A DNA stretch of 64,000 nucleotides from Amphirosellinia nigrospora (taxonomy: Eukaryota; Ascomycota; Sordariomycetes; Xylariales; Xylariaceae). Shown piece by piece: positions 12,626 to 22,553 of this stretch. The DNA is taken from positions 5,677,569 to 5,741,568 of the forward strand of contig SCHM01000002.1 of the NCBI GenBank assembly GCA_004123355.1, in the 5' to 3' direction. Made by a program: the position numbers and the translations under genes. Under the pieces are notes generated by a model, which was not told the DNA's origin, made no database searches, and saw only the letters and a program-made list of their open reading frames with translations. Numbering within the stretch: the first letter of the stretch is position 1; every line of letters begins with the position of its first letter.

Positions 12626-12984
12626 TGTCACAAGGGCTCTGTTTGAGGGCTTGGAATAGGTTCAATTTGAGTAATAAGCAACTATGGTTCCAAAGGGGCC
12701 ATATAGATCTAAGTTCCTTATTCTCTCGAAGGGAGGATTCGTGCCCTTTTATGCTCAGAATTCTCCTTCTTTCCTACAGTCGCGGTCCTTTACGGGACCG
12801 AGATCTAGAGACCTGGTAGCCGGAGAGGCGAGGGTCTCGGTGTTCGAGCTCAGCTCGGTATCTGCTTCTGAGACTCACGATAACTTCGTACGACTGCCTC
12901 AGCCTCGTAGGGTGGTATCTAGCGAACTCCGTATATAACCCTGTGTGGCACTGTATTGCGCACTCAGCCAGGGTCCGTGTGACA
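12626..12984. repeat. 359-bp LTR (copy A)
   Basis: The sequence begins TGTCACAAGGGCTCTG and ends GGGTCCGTGTGACA, giving TGTCA/TGACA inverted termini of the TG..CA type. Its reverse complement is present at 42828-43186 at the same length, 359 bp, and by eye roughly 85-90% identical. The 5-bp flanks here (TATGC and CTCAG) do not match, so it is not a clean solo LTR. It sits amid Copia coding scraps, so it could be one end of a broken element, but a primer-binding site or polypurine tract is not obvious on either side. Orientation of the parent element is undecided. Confidence 0.8.
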
Positions 12985-13125
12985 CTCAGGAAGGCTATCT
13001 ACCTACCCAACGGTACACTCTAAGTATCTATGCGATACGTTAGACTGAAGATTGCAGGCGATATATAGTATCGACGGGAAGACATAACCCTTCCGGGACG
13101 CCTTTAACACTACTAATACAACATA

Positions 13126-13374
13126 TTAGGTGAGGTTTGCCTTGGCTCGATCACACGCGAAGCAAGGGAGGTACTCTACTTCTCTGGTTTCGCTATCGAT
13201 GCCGGTAGTGCACTTAATCGTCCAGATCAATCTCTCTGTGCTAGGATGGCATAATCTGCGGTGCCAAAGGATCAACTTGTCTCGTATCTCAGGGGTCATT
13301 TCCACTCGTCCCCCTAACATCGATTTGAGTAACAGATCCTTCAACTCCTTGGTTTCGTCTGCCGATCCCAGCAC
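13126..13374 (-). mobile_element. Ty1/Copia GAG-pre-integrase fragment
   Basis: The minus-strand reading contains LILWHRRLCHPSTERLIWTI followed by YLPCFACDRAKANLT. This is the His-His-Cys-Cys zinc module (H..x3-5..H ... CxxC) that precedes the integrase core in Copia polyproteins. The frame is open for 82 residues, but protease and integrase core are missing. It lies on the strand opposite to the reverse transcriptase and RNase H scraps nearby, so at least two insertions or an inversion are involved. Confidence 0.75.
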
Positions 13375-13670
13375 GTCTTCCTATGGTTCCTCTTGAGGTT
13401 GTTGTGTGATATGAGGTTCATCTTCGCCATACATCCATAAGAAGATTGCATGTTATATTTGGTCGACACGCCGGTGAGGCGAATTCAGACGTTTCCGGAC
13501 CCTTATTGAACATGAAAAGGCCAACCTCACATCGACACCCTCTCAACTGCATCGCCCTACAATTCCAAAAGTCTGTGCTTCCGATGACCGAGTTCCTGAC
13601 AATGTATTCTCGCTATGATCTTTGCCACTAGCTACCATGTGAAGTGGTCTGAATTGAGAGATCCTGTCAA

Positions 13671-13805
13671 TGGGCAAGGAAAAGGTGATCCCCCCTGCCG
13701 AAGATTCAGACCTTGAATCATCAGATGGATCGTCGTCAGATTCCGACGATTCTGACGATTCTGATGATTCTGATGCCAGAAGCCTTGGTATCGTGCGGCT
13801 GTAGG
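13671..13805 (+). mobile_element. Ser/Asp-rich fragment of a retroelement
   Basis: A short plus-strand reading, MGKEKVIPPAEDSDLESSDG followed by repeated SDSDD units, ends at a stop at 13803-13805. It comes from a GATTCTGAC-type 9-nt tandem repeat at about 13736-13774. Acidic Ser/Asp linkers of this kind are common between the integrase and reverse transcriptase of Copia polyproteins, and Copia fragments flank it on both sides. Assignment rests on context. Confidence 0.35.
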
Positions 13806-13835
13806 TAAAGATATAGGAAAGCCGGTCAAAGATTT

Positions 13836-14371
13836 TTGAATGCGAAATTAGGCAAAGATCTACGAAAGTTAACCCTCAATGGCGCGTCAGGAGATAACCC
13901 TGCAGATGGGTTGACGAAGCCTTTGGATAAGGCAAAACACCAAAGATTCATATCTTTACTCAATTTACAAGTTGTGCATAAGAGCTGGACGAGGCTAGGC
14001 CTCTTCAGAACCTCTCATAGCAGGTGGTCAATGACCCGAAGGCCCGTCCATCAACAGCCAGAGGAGAGGCTGTGTACGAACAGCTAGAAAACGGGCACCC
14101 GCACAAAGTCTATAACGATATTGGGCTATTTGCAGCAGTGGATGCCGCCCTATCCTCAGATTTGGAAAATGGCAAATCGTCGACAGGATACCTAGTGTTC
14201 TTGAGTGGCTCCCCTGTCCTTTGGTACGCCAAATTGTATCCACCATCCGATCCCGGGATTTTGAAGATCGGAACAAACACCGTGATGCTAGGGGAGAGCA
14301 TATCAGTAGTAGATCCGAGAGCCGCAGTGATGAAAATGAGAGCTCCCTGGAGAAACGAGTCACGCCGCTAA
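13836..14371 (+). mobile_element. Ty1/Copia RNase H fragments, out of natural order
   Basis: At 13842-13965 the reading LGKDLRKLTLNGASGDNPAD then GLTKPLDKAKHQRFISLLNL is the C-terminal tail of Copia RNase H (conserved NPADGLTKPL). Downstream, at about 14107-14230, a second reading has FAAVDAALSSDLENGKSSTG and YLVFLSGSPVLWYAKL, the start of the same domain (normally 'sDaDwAgd...rkStsGy.f.lg..pisW.skkq'). The tail therefore lies before the head, which means two separate pieces or a local rearrangement. The first Asp pair is degraded. Confidence 0.7.
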
Positions 14372-15060
14372 TGAATAACCAACAGCGGAAAGTGCGATAT
14401 TTTGCGCGCTTGGCTAGTACACGGCATCAACATAAAAAGGATATCTGGGGAATTTTTCACGGGAAACCCACCCGAAAGGTTCAAGAATAGGTCCAGGAAA
14501 GGGGAAGAAATGTAGGACCAAGAACTGGCCCACTTAATGTGCGAACACGCCTTTAGCCGGGTCGTCAGCTTAACTCCAACAGCCGGATGGGGGATTAGGG
14601 AAGCTGTTTTAAGGTATCATGGCCTCGGGTCTCGGGAGGTCGACTTTTGCTTGACCAATACCAGATATACTGAGTCGCGTAGGGGACCATCCTACTGTAA
14701 TTTTTAGCCGTAGTACCTAGGGATGGCGCTATACAGCTGGGGATAAAGGTCTACGTATCGCGCATGAACGAGGTAATGGATATCCCTACGGTGCCGGACG
14801 ACATAAGGATTACAACGGCCCATTATATTGACCTGAGTCCCGGCACCAGTGGAATTCCGACGTCGGTCGAACCGGGGCAACGTCGCCGGCACGAGCTGGC
14901 GGCGAACCTCCCGCAGTACGAAATCTTTCGCTGTGGTAGCCAAGTATGGCGCTATACAGTAAATACGATAGGGCTCACTAAACAACATACTGTTCATCAA
15001 CTCTACGTCAATTTTGAAGGCGGCGGTTGATATAGCCCAAAGTCGCCCAGTTTTTTTAAT
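14372..15060. other. Unassigned repeat-like stretch
   Basis: Open frames exist on both strands (14764-15030 plus, 14704-15177 minus) but neither shows a known domain. A 14-bp direct repeat, ATGGCGCTATACAG, occurs at 14723-14736 and 14946-14959. The area lies between Copia scraps and an acidic relic, so repeat origin is likely but not shown. Confidence 0.25.
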
Positions 15061-15079
15061 ACTGGCGGGAGGACGATGA

Positions 15080-15425
15080 GACAATATGGCCTCCAGGGGA
15101 CGTAGATTGGGACTCTTTAAAAGAAAACTTGGCTTTGGTACAAAACAAAGCCACAGGAACAATTTCCGAGACAGCAAATTAGGAAGAAGAGGAGGAAGAA
15201 GGACTTGACGATAAGGAACTAGACAACCTTGCCGAGGCAGAAGCTGGGGAATTTATGGGTGAGATAGACGGGCTCATATCAACCGCGGAAGGGCTTGAAG
15301 AGTTGGAGTTGGACGATTCCGATAATTCCGAGGACGAAAGTCAAGGCATCTCTCCTGGTCACCGGGGCTGTAGCTGGAAAAACATAACTTTACTCTACCA
15401 TTCCTACAAGGAAAGCGGAATCTAA
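15080..15425 (+). pseudogene. Acid-rich C-terminal relic, probably transposon-derived
   Basis: One plus-strand frame reads WPPGDVDWDSLKENLALVQN, then an in-frame TAG at 15178-15180, then a strongly acidic tail (EEEEEGLDDKELDNLAEAEA ... LEELELDDSDNSEDE) and a stop at 15423-15425. The stop interrupts an otherwise coherent protein end. Acidic tails of this type occur at the C-terminus of several fungal transposases and retroelement proteins, but no catalytic motif is present, so the family cannot be named. Confidence 0.35.
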
Positions 15426-16354
15426 CGAAAGAGATAGCACATTGCCAAGAACTGCCCAAAGGATCGGGCTGTGACAACAACCTAGATCTTAAACTTTTAT
15501 TAATTGATATATATATCAAATATAGATCTATGAGCCTTAACCGCAATAGTAAAGGCCCGTAGATCCTATTTAATATTAGTTGATAAGCACGCATAACAAT
15601 ACATCTTGGACAGGTGTCCGTTAAGGAGGCTTAATGGGCCCCCGCCACTATGCAAAGATAGGAGTCTGGATAGCAGTTGAGTTCAATAAGTGTAATGAAG
15701 GTGAGGAATTGATAGCTAAGAAACTAAACTAAGAGAGTGACTAGATATAGAGGAGATATGAGATTGGATAGACATAAATAGATGAGTGTATCTGGAGTGC
15801 CGTGACGGGATCGATAGAGTCGATATCGAATGGATTGATCCCTTGTCATTTTCATAATATCAATGATAAACCACTCCCACTACGGCATGTCTCTACAAAG
15901 GAGTACAGCACTCCAAGTTGTACGCACAACTTGGCCTGGTGGTTTATATTTGCAGGCCTAAGTCTAGGTCTGATGTGTGATCATCACACTACCCCTCACC
16001 TACAAGTTATTTTGCAGCATGGAAAATAACCTTCGATTAAGGCCGAGTGAGGGGGTGAGTGCCGAAGTTAGTCTTTTTAAATTTCGGTCACGCCCTGCAA
16101 ATAGTACTTAGGGGGTTGTTGAATATAGGGTGGTTAGTACACTCCACACCTTGTCCCCCAGGACCTATCTGGTCCAATTCTTTACTTCTATTTATCTTGA
16201 ATACACACCTTCAACTGAATACTTCGTACTTATCTCCACTCCTTTTGACAGCTTTTAGCGCCGTTTTCCTTCCTCCGGCCAAAAAACCTTAATCCATGGG
16301 TTAAGTTTATCAGCAATAAGTAAGGTTAATAATACTAGGGGACCTAAGGGTTGC
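15426..16354. other. Intergenic stretch with a small hairpin
   Basis: No gene recognised. A perfect 9-bp inverted repeat with a 4-nt loop (CCAAGTTGT-ACGC-ACAACTTGG) lies at 15913-15934. The rest is moderately AT-rich. Confidence 0.35.
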
Positions 16355-17996
16355 CTATTCGTCCCCCTTCCATTCAGCTTCAATGATCCAGCGTCGAGCC
16401 CCGTCCGGTCGACGAGCTCCGAGATAGCGGAACCGAGCGTCTGCCTGGCGAAAAAGCTCGGGCCATTCCCCTTCATCACGTTCCTGTGCATTCAGAAGTA
16501 TCTGCATTCCAACATCGAGATTACTGTAAATGTCAGTCAGAAGGATGCCTATAAAATGCATCACAAATGGTCAAATGATAAATAGAAGGGACGGCCTCCA
16601 CGTTGAAGACCAATTAATCAATCACTCAATCAAATAAGAGGAATTGCTTACATAGCATTTCGAGCGTCCGGCCTGTTGAGATCTTTTAACTTTGGAAGTA
16701 TATACTCGTGAATTATCACTCTTGCTCCAGGTCGTAAGGCGGGGACCAGATTTTGGAGAATTCGGATGCAGTATTTATCAGCCCAGTTGTGAAAGATTGA
16801 TCGAAAGTAGTAAACGTCAGCAACGGTCGGCTGAGGAGTAAAGAAATCGCTGAAATACACACGGTTAGCGTGAATCAAAATGAAGGCTATTTTTTCGTGA
16901 ATGTAGTCATCCACTTACCAGGGAATGAAGGTAACCCTATCTTGAAGGCTAGCCGACAATCGTAAAGCCCCTTCGCTGACAACCTCTGGAAGATCCTGAA
17001 CATAACACTTCATATGGGGAAACACCTCGGCAATTTTGATGGCAACACTACCGTATGAGCCTCCAACATCTACCATAGACGTTACATTTTCCCAAGGATA
17101 GCCTTTAAGGAGCCCATGGAACGTCTGGTTTGGCTTGGCAAAGTGTAGACCGAATCGGCCTGCACGAGCAGGACTCTCGCCAAAGATATCCCACATGCTC
17201 TTGTCGCTATTGTTCGCGAGACTAAATCCCTATAAAAGACTGCTGTCAACGAACTGCATACGATAGCTATGATGTATGTTCGTCTTACAGATTCGTTGTT
17301 TTCTTCCGAATTTAGCCATTTCTCCATGGCGTCCGTCATCTGACAAATTCAATTGTGTTAGCCGTGATATGAACCATTCATGAATTTATCCCAGAGTGAA
17401 TGATTGAGGAATCACCTTAACTGCGGCTGGCCAGAACTCATCAAGCTCTAAAGAGAGTGAGTTTCTCACTAGTGGATCTCGAGCAAGCATAGCTGTGAGG
17501 GCCGAATGCGTCACAACACCGGGTGTTGCTTCTCGGAAGAATCGATGATTTATCATAGCATGTCTAACGAGACGGCGGACAGTTCTCGTGTTTAACCCCG
17601 AGAACTGAGACATAGCCTCAAAAGATGTAGCTTCTCCAACCGGGAAAGACTGATCAAGACGAAAACGCAGAATTGCCTTTACGCTTGTATAAGATGTCCA
17701 CTTGAGATAATGCATAAGCTAAAGCATAGAACAAAGTTACTTCCCATCACATTCACCTCGAAGTTGAGGAGTTGCTTTGGGCCTTTCAGTAGTGCCTTCA
17801 ACTCGGAGCAGGCTTCAATCACTGCTATCCTTGCAGCCTTTACCTCTGGTGCATCGTCTGGTATAGGCAGAGTTTCCAGAGCGTCCGAGTCTAGTGAGGG
17901 GGTAGGAAGTCCATGTAGCTCGAAATAATCGTTTATGATAGCTGTCTGCTTTCCAATAATTGCGGAAAGCTCAAGGATTCTGTTTGTAGGAGCCAT
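16355..17996 (-). CDS. SAM-dependent O-methyltransferase (Methyltransf_2 family)
   Basis: Six exons on the minus strand: 17996-17757, 17700-17416, 17339-17289, 17229-16919, 16849-16652, 16523-16355. They join to 417 aa with no break, the usual size for fungal class II O-methyltransferases. Residues 1-190 are the helical dimerisation/winged-helix part ([34 protein letters not shown]). The SAM-binding glycine loop is VDVGGSYGS near 245. The catalytic-base motif is HNWADK with His about 316, followed by [15 protein letters not shown] and [10 protein letters not shown]. All introns are 56-128 nt with good ends. Such enzymes methylate phenolic hydroxyls of secondary metabolites, but no polyketide or peptide synthase lies nearby, so the substrate is unknown. 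The gene stands alone in repeat-rich DNA and is one of the few fully intact genes here. Confidence 0.92.
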
Positions 17997-19756
17997 GGTT
18001 CCGGAATCAGATGTCTAAAGCGACAATCTGTCAGTGATCATCGAGGCTTCGTCTTGAATGCGAATTAGTTCCACGTTTTTATCTCAGGGAGAGATACGAT
18101 GGTAATCCGAGTTAAATACTAAGTAGGTAAGGCACTGTGAACATGCTTTACCGTAGGACGGTTGTCTAATACCTACCTACTAAGTACCTACCTAGGTACT
18201 TACTGTCATGACACTAAATACATGCAGATGCATCTAGTATGCGGTGCTACTCTGACATGCACCTTCACTGGAGCTCGTGATTTTGTTACCAGGACCTACC
18301 TAGTACATCTATGAATGTGCATCTTTACTATGTAGTACCTACTTATAGGTTCTCAAGCTAGAGATCGTAATGGATCAACGCAGCCTAAGGAAACATTCGT
18401 TGCATTGACTTGGTGGCTAAACAAAACCAGATTTCAGTGAAAACAGGCATAACCTTGCAGCAAGCCACTTACGTAAGTGCTTACACTTGCTTACACTTTG
18501 AGCAACACAGTATTGACATTGATAGAAGATACACATCGATTGTCGCCATCCCAAAGCTCTGGGTTCCCAACCTTCTCATTTAGTAAACGTTGAGGCTCCT
18601 GACTTGCTAATAATTATCGCCGGCGATCGATCAATCGTTATGTTACGACTCTTATATTTGATCATCTAGGATCATTAGTCTTCATTCACTTTGGCTAATA
18701 CCCCGATAAAATAACATACTTGTGCATGGCTGCACTCATTTGAGCTATGCTATAGACGAACAATAATAGTATTGTTGAGTATTGGTAATTTGGGCATCTA
18801 CTTGACTTTTGTTGTCGACAGTCTGCTTAGGTACACTGTAATTATTCACATCAGCCAACGAGATCAAGCTTAGAAATATGCAGGTTTACGAGATATCGTA
18901 TGGCTTGAACTACCTAACAGGTGGTTTCTAAGTTCACAGAGATGTTAGATAGCTTCTTCGCTATCTACGACAAAAGCCCTCTCCAAGGGCAAAAGGCTCT
19001 AGCCAAAGAGATCGTTGATCTCTCAATTGCTAATTTTGAGTACGATGATCTTCGCAGCTACTGATAGCGAGGTCTACTTGGCGGTAAGACCTTCGGCAAG
19101 CACTACGAGTGAAAAACTCTCAAACTAAAACTAGTACACTTAGCACACAAAGAGCGTGAGCTGGGCAGATATAGCCGCTGCGCCTAAGGGAAAGGCCTCG
19201 GTAATCAACATCATAGACAGGAACCGTACGAATCGCATTTTTAAGGGCTCGGGGGAGCATCCGTAGCCAATCTCCAAAGCCCTGCATCGACTAATGCCAA
19301 CACCCATCAGAGCCCTAACGCGAGGCCGCCAGGGAGGATATATCAGGTATAAGGATATAAGAACCGGAATATTTCTATTACGAAAGCAGGTTGGGCAAGC
19401 AAGCCAGCCAACAAGGAGATTAGGAACAAGGTGCTTGACGAGGAGAAAGCCCTCATGAGGCTTTAGGGAGCAGAGCACGCGGGCGCACCAGAGGAGTGGT
19501 AGTTAACAAAACAAAAACTATTAATCAACGGTTTATAAAACTACCTAGCCTAGGTACCTGACGCAATTGGAATCTAGCACGGTCCAACATTGAATTAAGA
19601 AAAAAATGCCCCTCGCCCCGAGTTGTGCATTAGGCCGCAACGGTGGGCCCCCACTTGCAGCTAGCCCTCGCTACGACTCCGTTTTGCTGCAGCGACGGAC
19701 AACTGAAGGAGGCTTTCCAGGACGGCAGCCAGTAAAGTGAGTCACGTACTGCTCCA
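17997..19756. other. Intergenic stretch with TACCTA motif cluster and coding scraps
   Basis: At 18119-18350 there is a cluster of ACCTACCTA / TAGGTACTT motifs, densest at 18170-18204. From about 18955 a broken plus-strand reading contains ALAKEIVDLSIANFEYDDLR, stops, then KTFGKHYE. At about 19152 another has VSWADIAAAPKGKASVINII followed by basic sequence with stops. These read like remnants of a protein gene or a LINE-type gag, but neither is complete. A further palindromic CCTAGCCTAGG lies near 19543. Confidence 0.35.
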
Positions 19757-21981
19757 ATGCGACTACCAGTCTCGCAACCGCCAACGACATTTTCGTCGGG
19801 TCTTCGCCGGATCACCACAAACTGCTGCCGATTCTCCCAACGACCACAACGACCACAACGACCACCCTATCCCATCACCACCAGCGTCGCCACGAGCCAC
19901 CGTACATTCTGCCAACTACTTGTGCGCAGACCACACACCCCGCCAAGTCGCCGTAGCACCGCCCAAGGCCACCCCCACAGCACAGTCGCGGGTATTTACA
20001 AGGACATGGAGAAGGAGAAGACGGATAAGTCGTCGGTCAAGGTGCCGAAGGGCACACGCGACTGGGTCGGCGCAGATGTCAAGATCAGGGATCGCATTTT
20101 CAGGGCGGCTGGCGATGCCTTCGCCCGCCACGGCGGCGTGCAATTAGATACCCCCGTTTTCGAACTCAAGAGCATTCTCTCGGGCAAGTATGGAGTGAGT
20201 TCACTGTTGATCAGGGCACTGCCTCGTCGCGCGGGTCGCAGGACTAACATGGCGCTACAGGAAGATTCCAAGTTAATATACGAACTCGCCGACCAAGGTG
20301 GCGTACGTCTCCTATCCGAATCTCATTTCGCTGTGGCTGCGAACCAAGACTTACGAGACACAGGAGGACCTTGCGCTTCGATATGACTTAACCGTAAGCA
20401 TTGCTCCACTATCCTTTGGCGGTTTGACTATATTACCAATTGACTAACTATCGGTTGCGCATAGGTTCCTTTTGCGAGATGGCTCGCCATGACTGGCACC
20501 CAACAAATCAAGCGTTATCACATTGCCAAAGTGTACCGACGCGACCAGCCTGTTAGTTAATCCTATCCTCCTTAGCCTCTACTGCATAGCAACTCTTGTT
20601 TTCTCCGGCGGGCCCATAAAAATCTCAAATCAGATGTCAAGAAACGGCATGGAGTTTCAGTGACCGGGTACATTGTCTGCTTTCTTAGACGGCAACTCGA
20701 CTAGAGATACAAGAAGAAAATATGTGTTTCATGATTAAACAACAGTTTCGCTGATTGTCGCTCCACACAGGCTATCGCAAGGGGTCGTATGCGCGAGTTT
20801 TACCAATGCGACTTCGATATCGCCGGCGAGTACGATCCGATGATAGCCGATGCTGAGATCCTGCGCATCATCTACGAGGTGTTCTCTTCGCTTGGCCTAG
20901 CTAAGGACGTCACTCTCAAGATCAACCACCGGAAAATCCTAGATGTGCGTCCACTTTTGGCCGTCTCACAAATGCTCTCACTATCCGACTTTACAGGCTA
21001 ATTACCAAGCAGGGTCTATTCGCCGTCGCTGGTGTTCCCGAAGACAAAATTAGGACCATCAGCTCTGCTGTCGACAAACTGGACAAACTAAGCCGCGAAG
21101 AGGTCAAGGCCGAAATGCTCGAAAAGGGCCTCGAAGGCAGTATTGCCGAAGAGATTCTCGAGTGGACTAAACACAGCGGCGACATACCTAAAATCATAGA
21201 ACTGTTAAAGAAAGATGAGAAGATGTTCGCGAATGAGAAGATCAAGAAGGGAATAGAAGAGATGAACTTGCTCCAAAGTTACTTGGATGCCTTCCAGATA
21301 GCCGACCAAGTATTATTCGACCTGGCCCTGGCTCGTGGTCTTGATTATTATACAGGTAAGAAAACATAAACGGAGCCGAAAGAAAATGAGAGTCTCCCTT
21401 ACTGATAGTCTGTCAGGCTTAATTTATGAGGCCGTTATCGAACTTACTAGCAAAGACCGGTCAGCCGAGACGAGAATAGGCAGCATCGCCGCCGGCGGGC
21501 GCTACGACAACCTGGTGGGCATGTATGGACGGAAACAGATCCCTTGCATTGGTATATCATTTGGCGTCGACCGGATCTTCACTATACTCAAAGCGCGCCA
21601 AGAGAAGGAGAAGCCAGCCGCGCGCGGTAGTGATGTTTATGTTATGGTGTTAGGTGGCAAGAACGGCCTCCTCCCAGAGCGCATGGGCATTGCGCGGCTA
21701 CTCTGGGACGCAGGTATCAGCGCCGAGTTCTCACCAAAGGTGAAGCCACGTCTACCCCAGCAGTTCAAGGCCGCCGAGTCAACCGGCGTACCCCTGGCTG
21801 TCATTATTGGAGAGGATGAGTTAAAAGCCGGCAAGGTCAAGGTCAAGGTCATGGGTCTCCCCGAGGGCCACCCAGATAAAAGGGCAAGCTCATAGAGAAG
21901 ACGGATCTTGCTGCTGAGTGCAAGAAGCTGCTGGCCGAAGACGCGCAGCAGACAAACGGCGAGACGACGACGTCGACATGA
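19757..21981 (+). CDS. HTS1: Histidyl-tRNA synthetase, mitochondrial and cytosolic forms
   Basis: Class II aminoacyl-tRNA synthetase that charges tRNA-His. Exons: 19757-20194, 20261-20302, 20364-20393, 20465-20551, 20771-20944, 21013-21355, 21417-21895. Motif 2 is KVYRRDQP, the two histidine boxes are [10 protein letters not shown] and [14 protein letters not shown], and motif 3 is FGVDRIF. A C-terminal anticodon-binding domain follows (from about 21640). The long start at 19757 adds 83 Arg/Pro/Ser-rich residues that look like a mitochondrial presequence; the in-frame ATG at 20006 ([10 protein letters not shown]) would give the cytosolic enzyme, as in yeast HTS1. The frame ends early at TAG 21893-21895. 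A one-base shift at the A4G3 run 21878-21884 reopens the conserved tail ([17 protein letters not shown]) to a stop at 21979-21981, so one A is probably missing there. Confidence 0.95.
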
Positions 21982-22553
21982 ATCGATTAGACGCGGGATG
22001 TGAAAATTAGTCTATTCGTTCTTTGTACCGGGAATAGCCTTCATACGTTAGGCAGTCCGATAAGTGCGGCAAAATTGAAGGTCGCTGATCGCGAAGTTCC
22101 GGTAACATATCGGAATTGCGGCGTGGTAACGCCGGCTCGGCGTATGAAATTGACCAACGCCGATGTACACTGAGAGGCAGGGCATCTTTTCTACGAGAAA
22201 AAATTAAGATCGCTCATCAAGGGGGCGCTCGGTCTCTCCTCATAGATAAAACAACCAAGACAGTAAAATTTCGACGATTTAGGGCAGTCTTCCTGTCTCA
22301 ATTGCAAGTGAAAATGATACTCGTTACAAAATTGTCGGATATATGAGAGAGATAGGTACATTATTCGTTCATCAGATATAGATGTCGCTGAGAGTAATCA
22401 TTGTAAACGTATTAGTTAACTACCCTTGGGGCATTTATATCGTAAACTCACTTCTATTCTACTCACTCCCACCCGCGCACCCTTATAGAGCTCGCCAACT
22501 AACCTTACCCATGGAAGTAGAAGAAAGTCAATTAATCCATCTATACTAATAAT
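21982..22553. other. Convergent 3' intergenic region of HTS1 and POP1
   Basis: This lies between the converging 3' ends of HTS1 and POP1 and presumably holds both 3' UTRs. The open frame at 22116-22346 (76 aa) is basic and matches no family. No other element was seen. Confidence 0.4.

Noticed and set aside
12626-12984. Copy A of the LTR as a clean solo LTR
   Set aside because: Flanking pentamers differ (TATGC versus CTCAG) and it is embedded in other element fragments.
21893-21895. HTS1 being a true C-terminally truncated enzyme
   Set aside because: The conserved tail is intact one base out of frame right after an A4G3 run, as at many other sites, so a sequence error is simpler.
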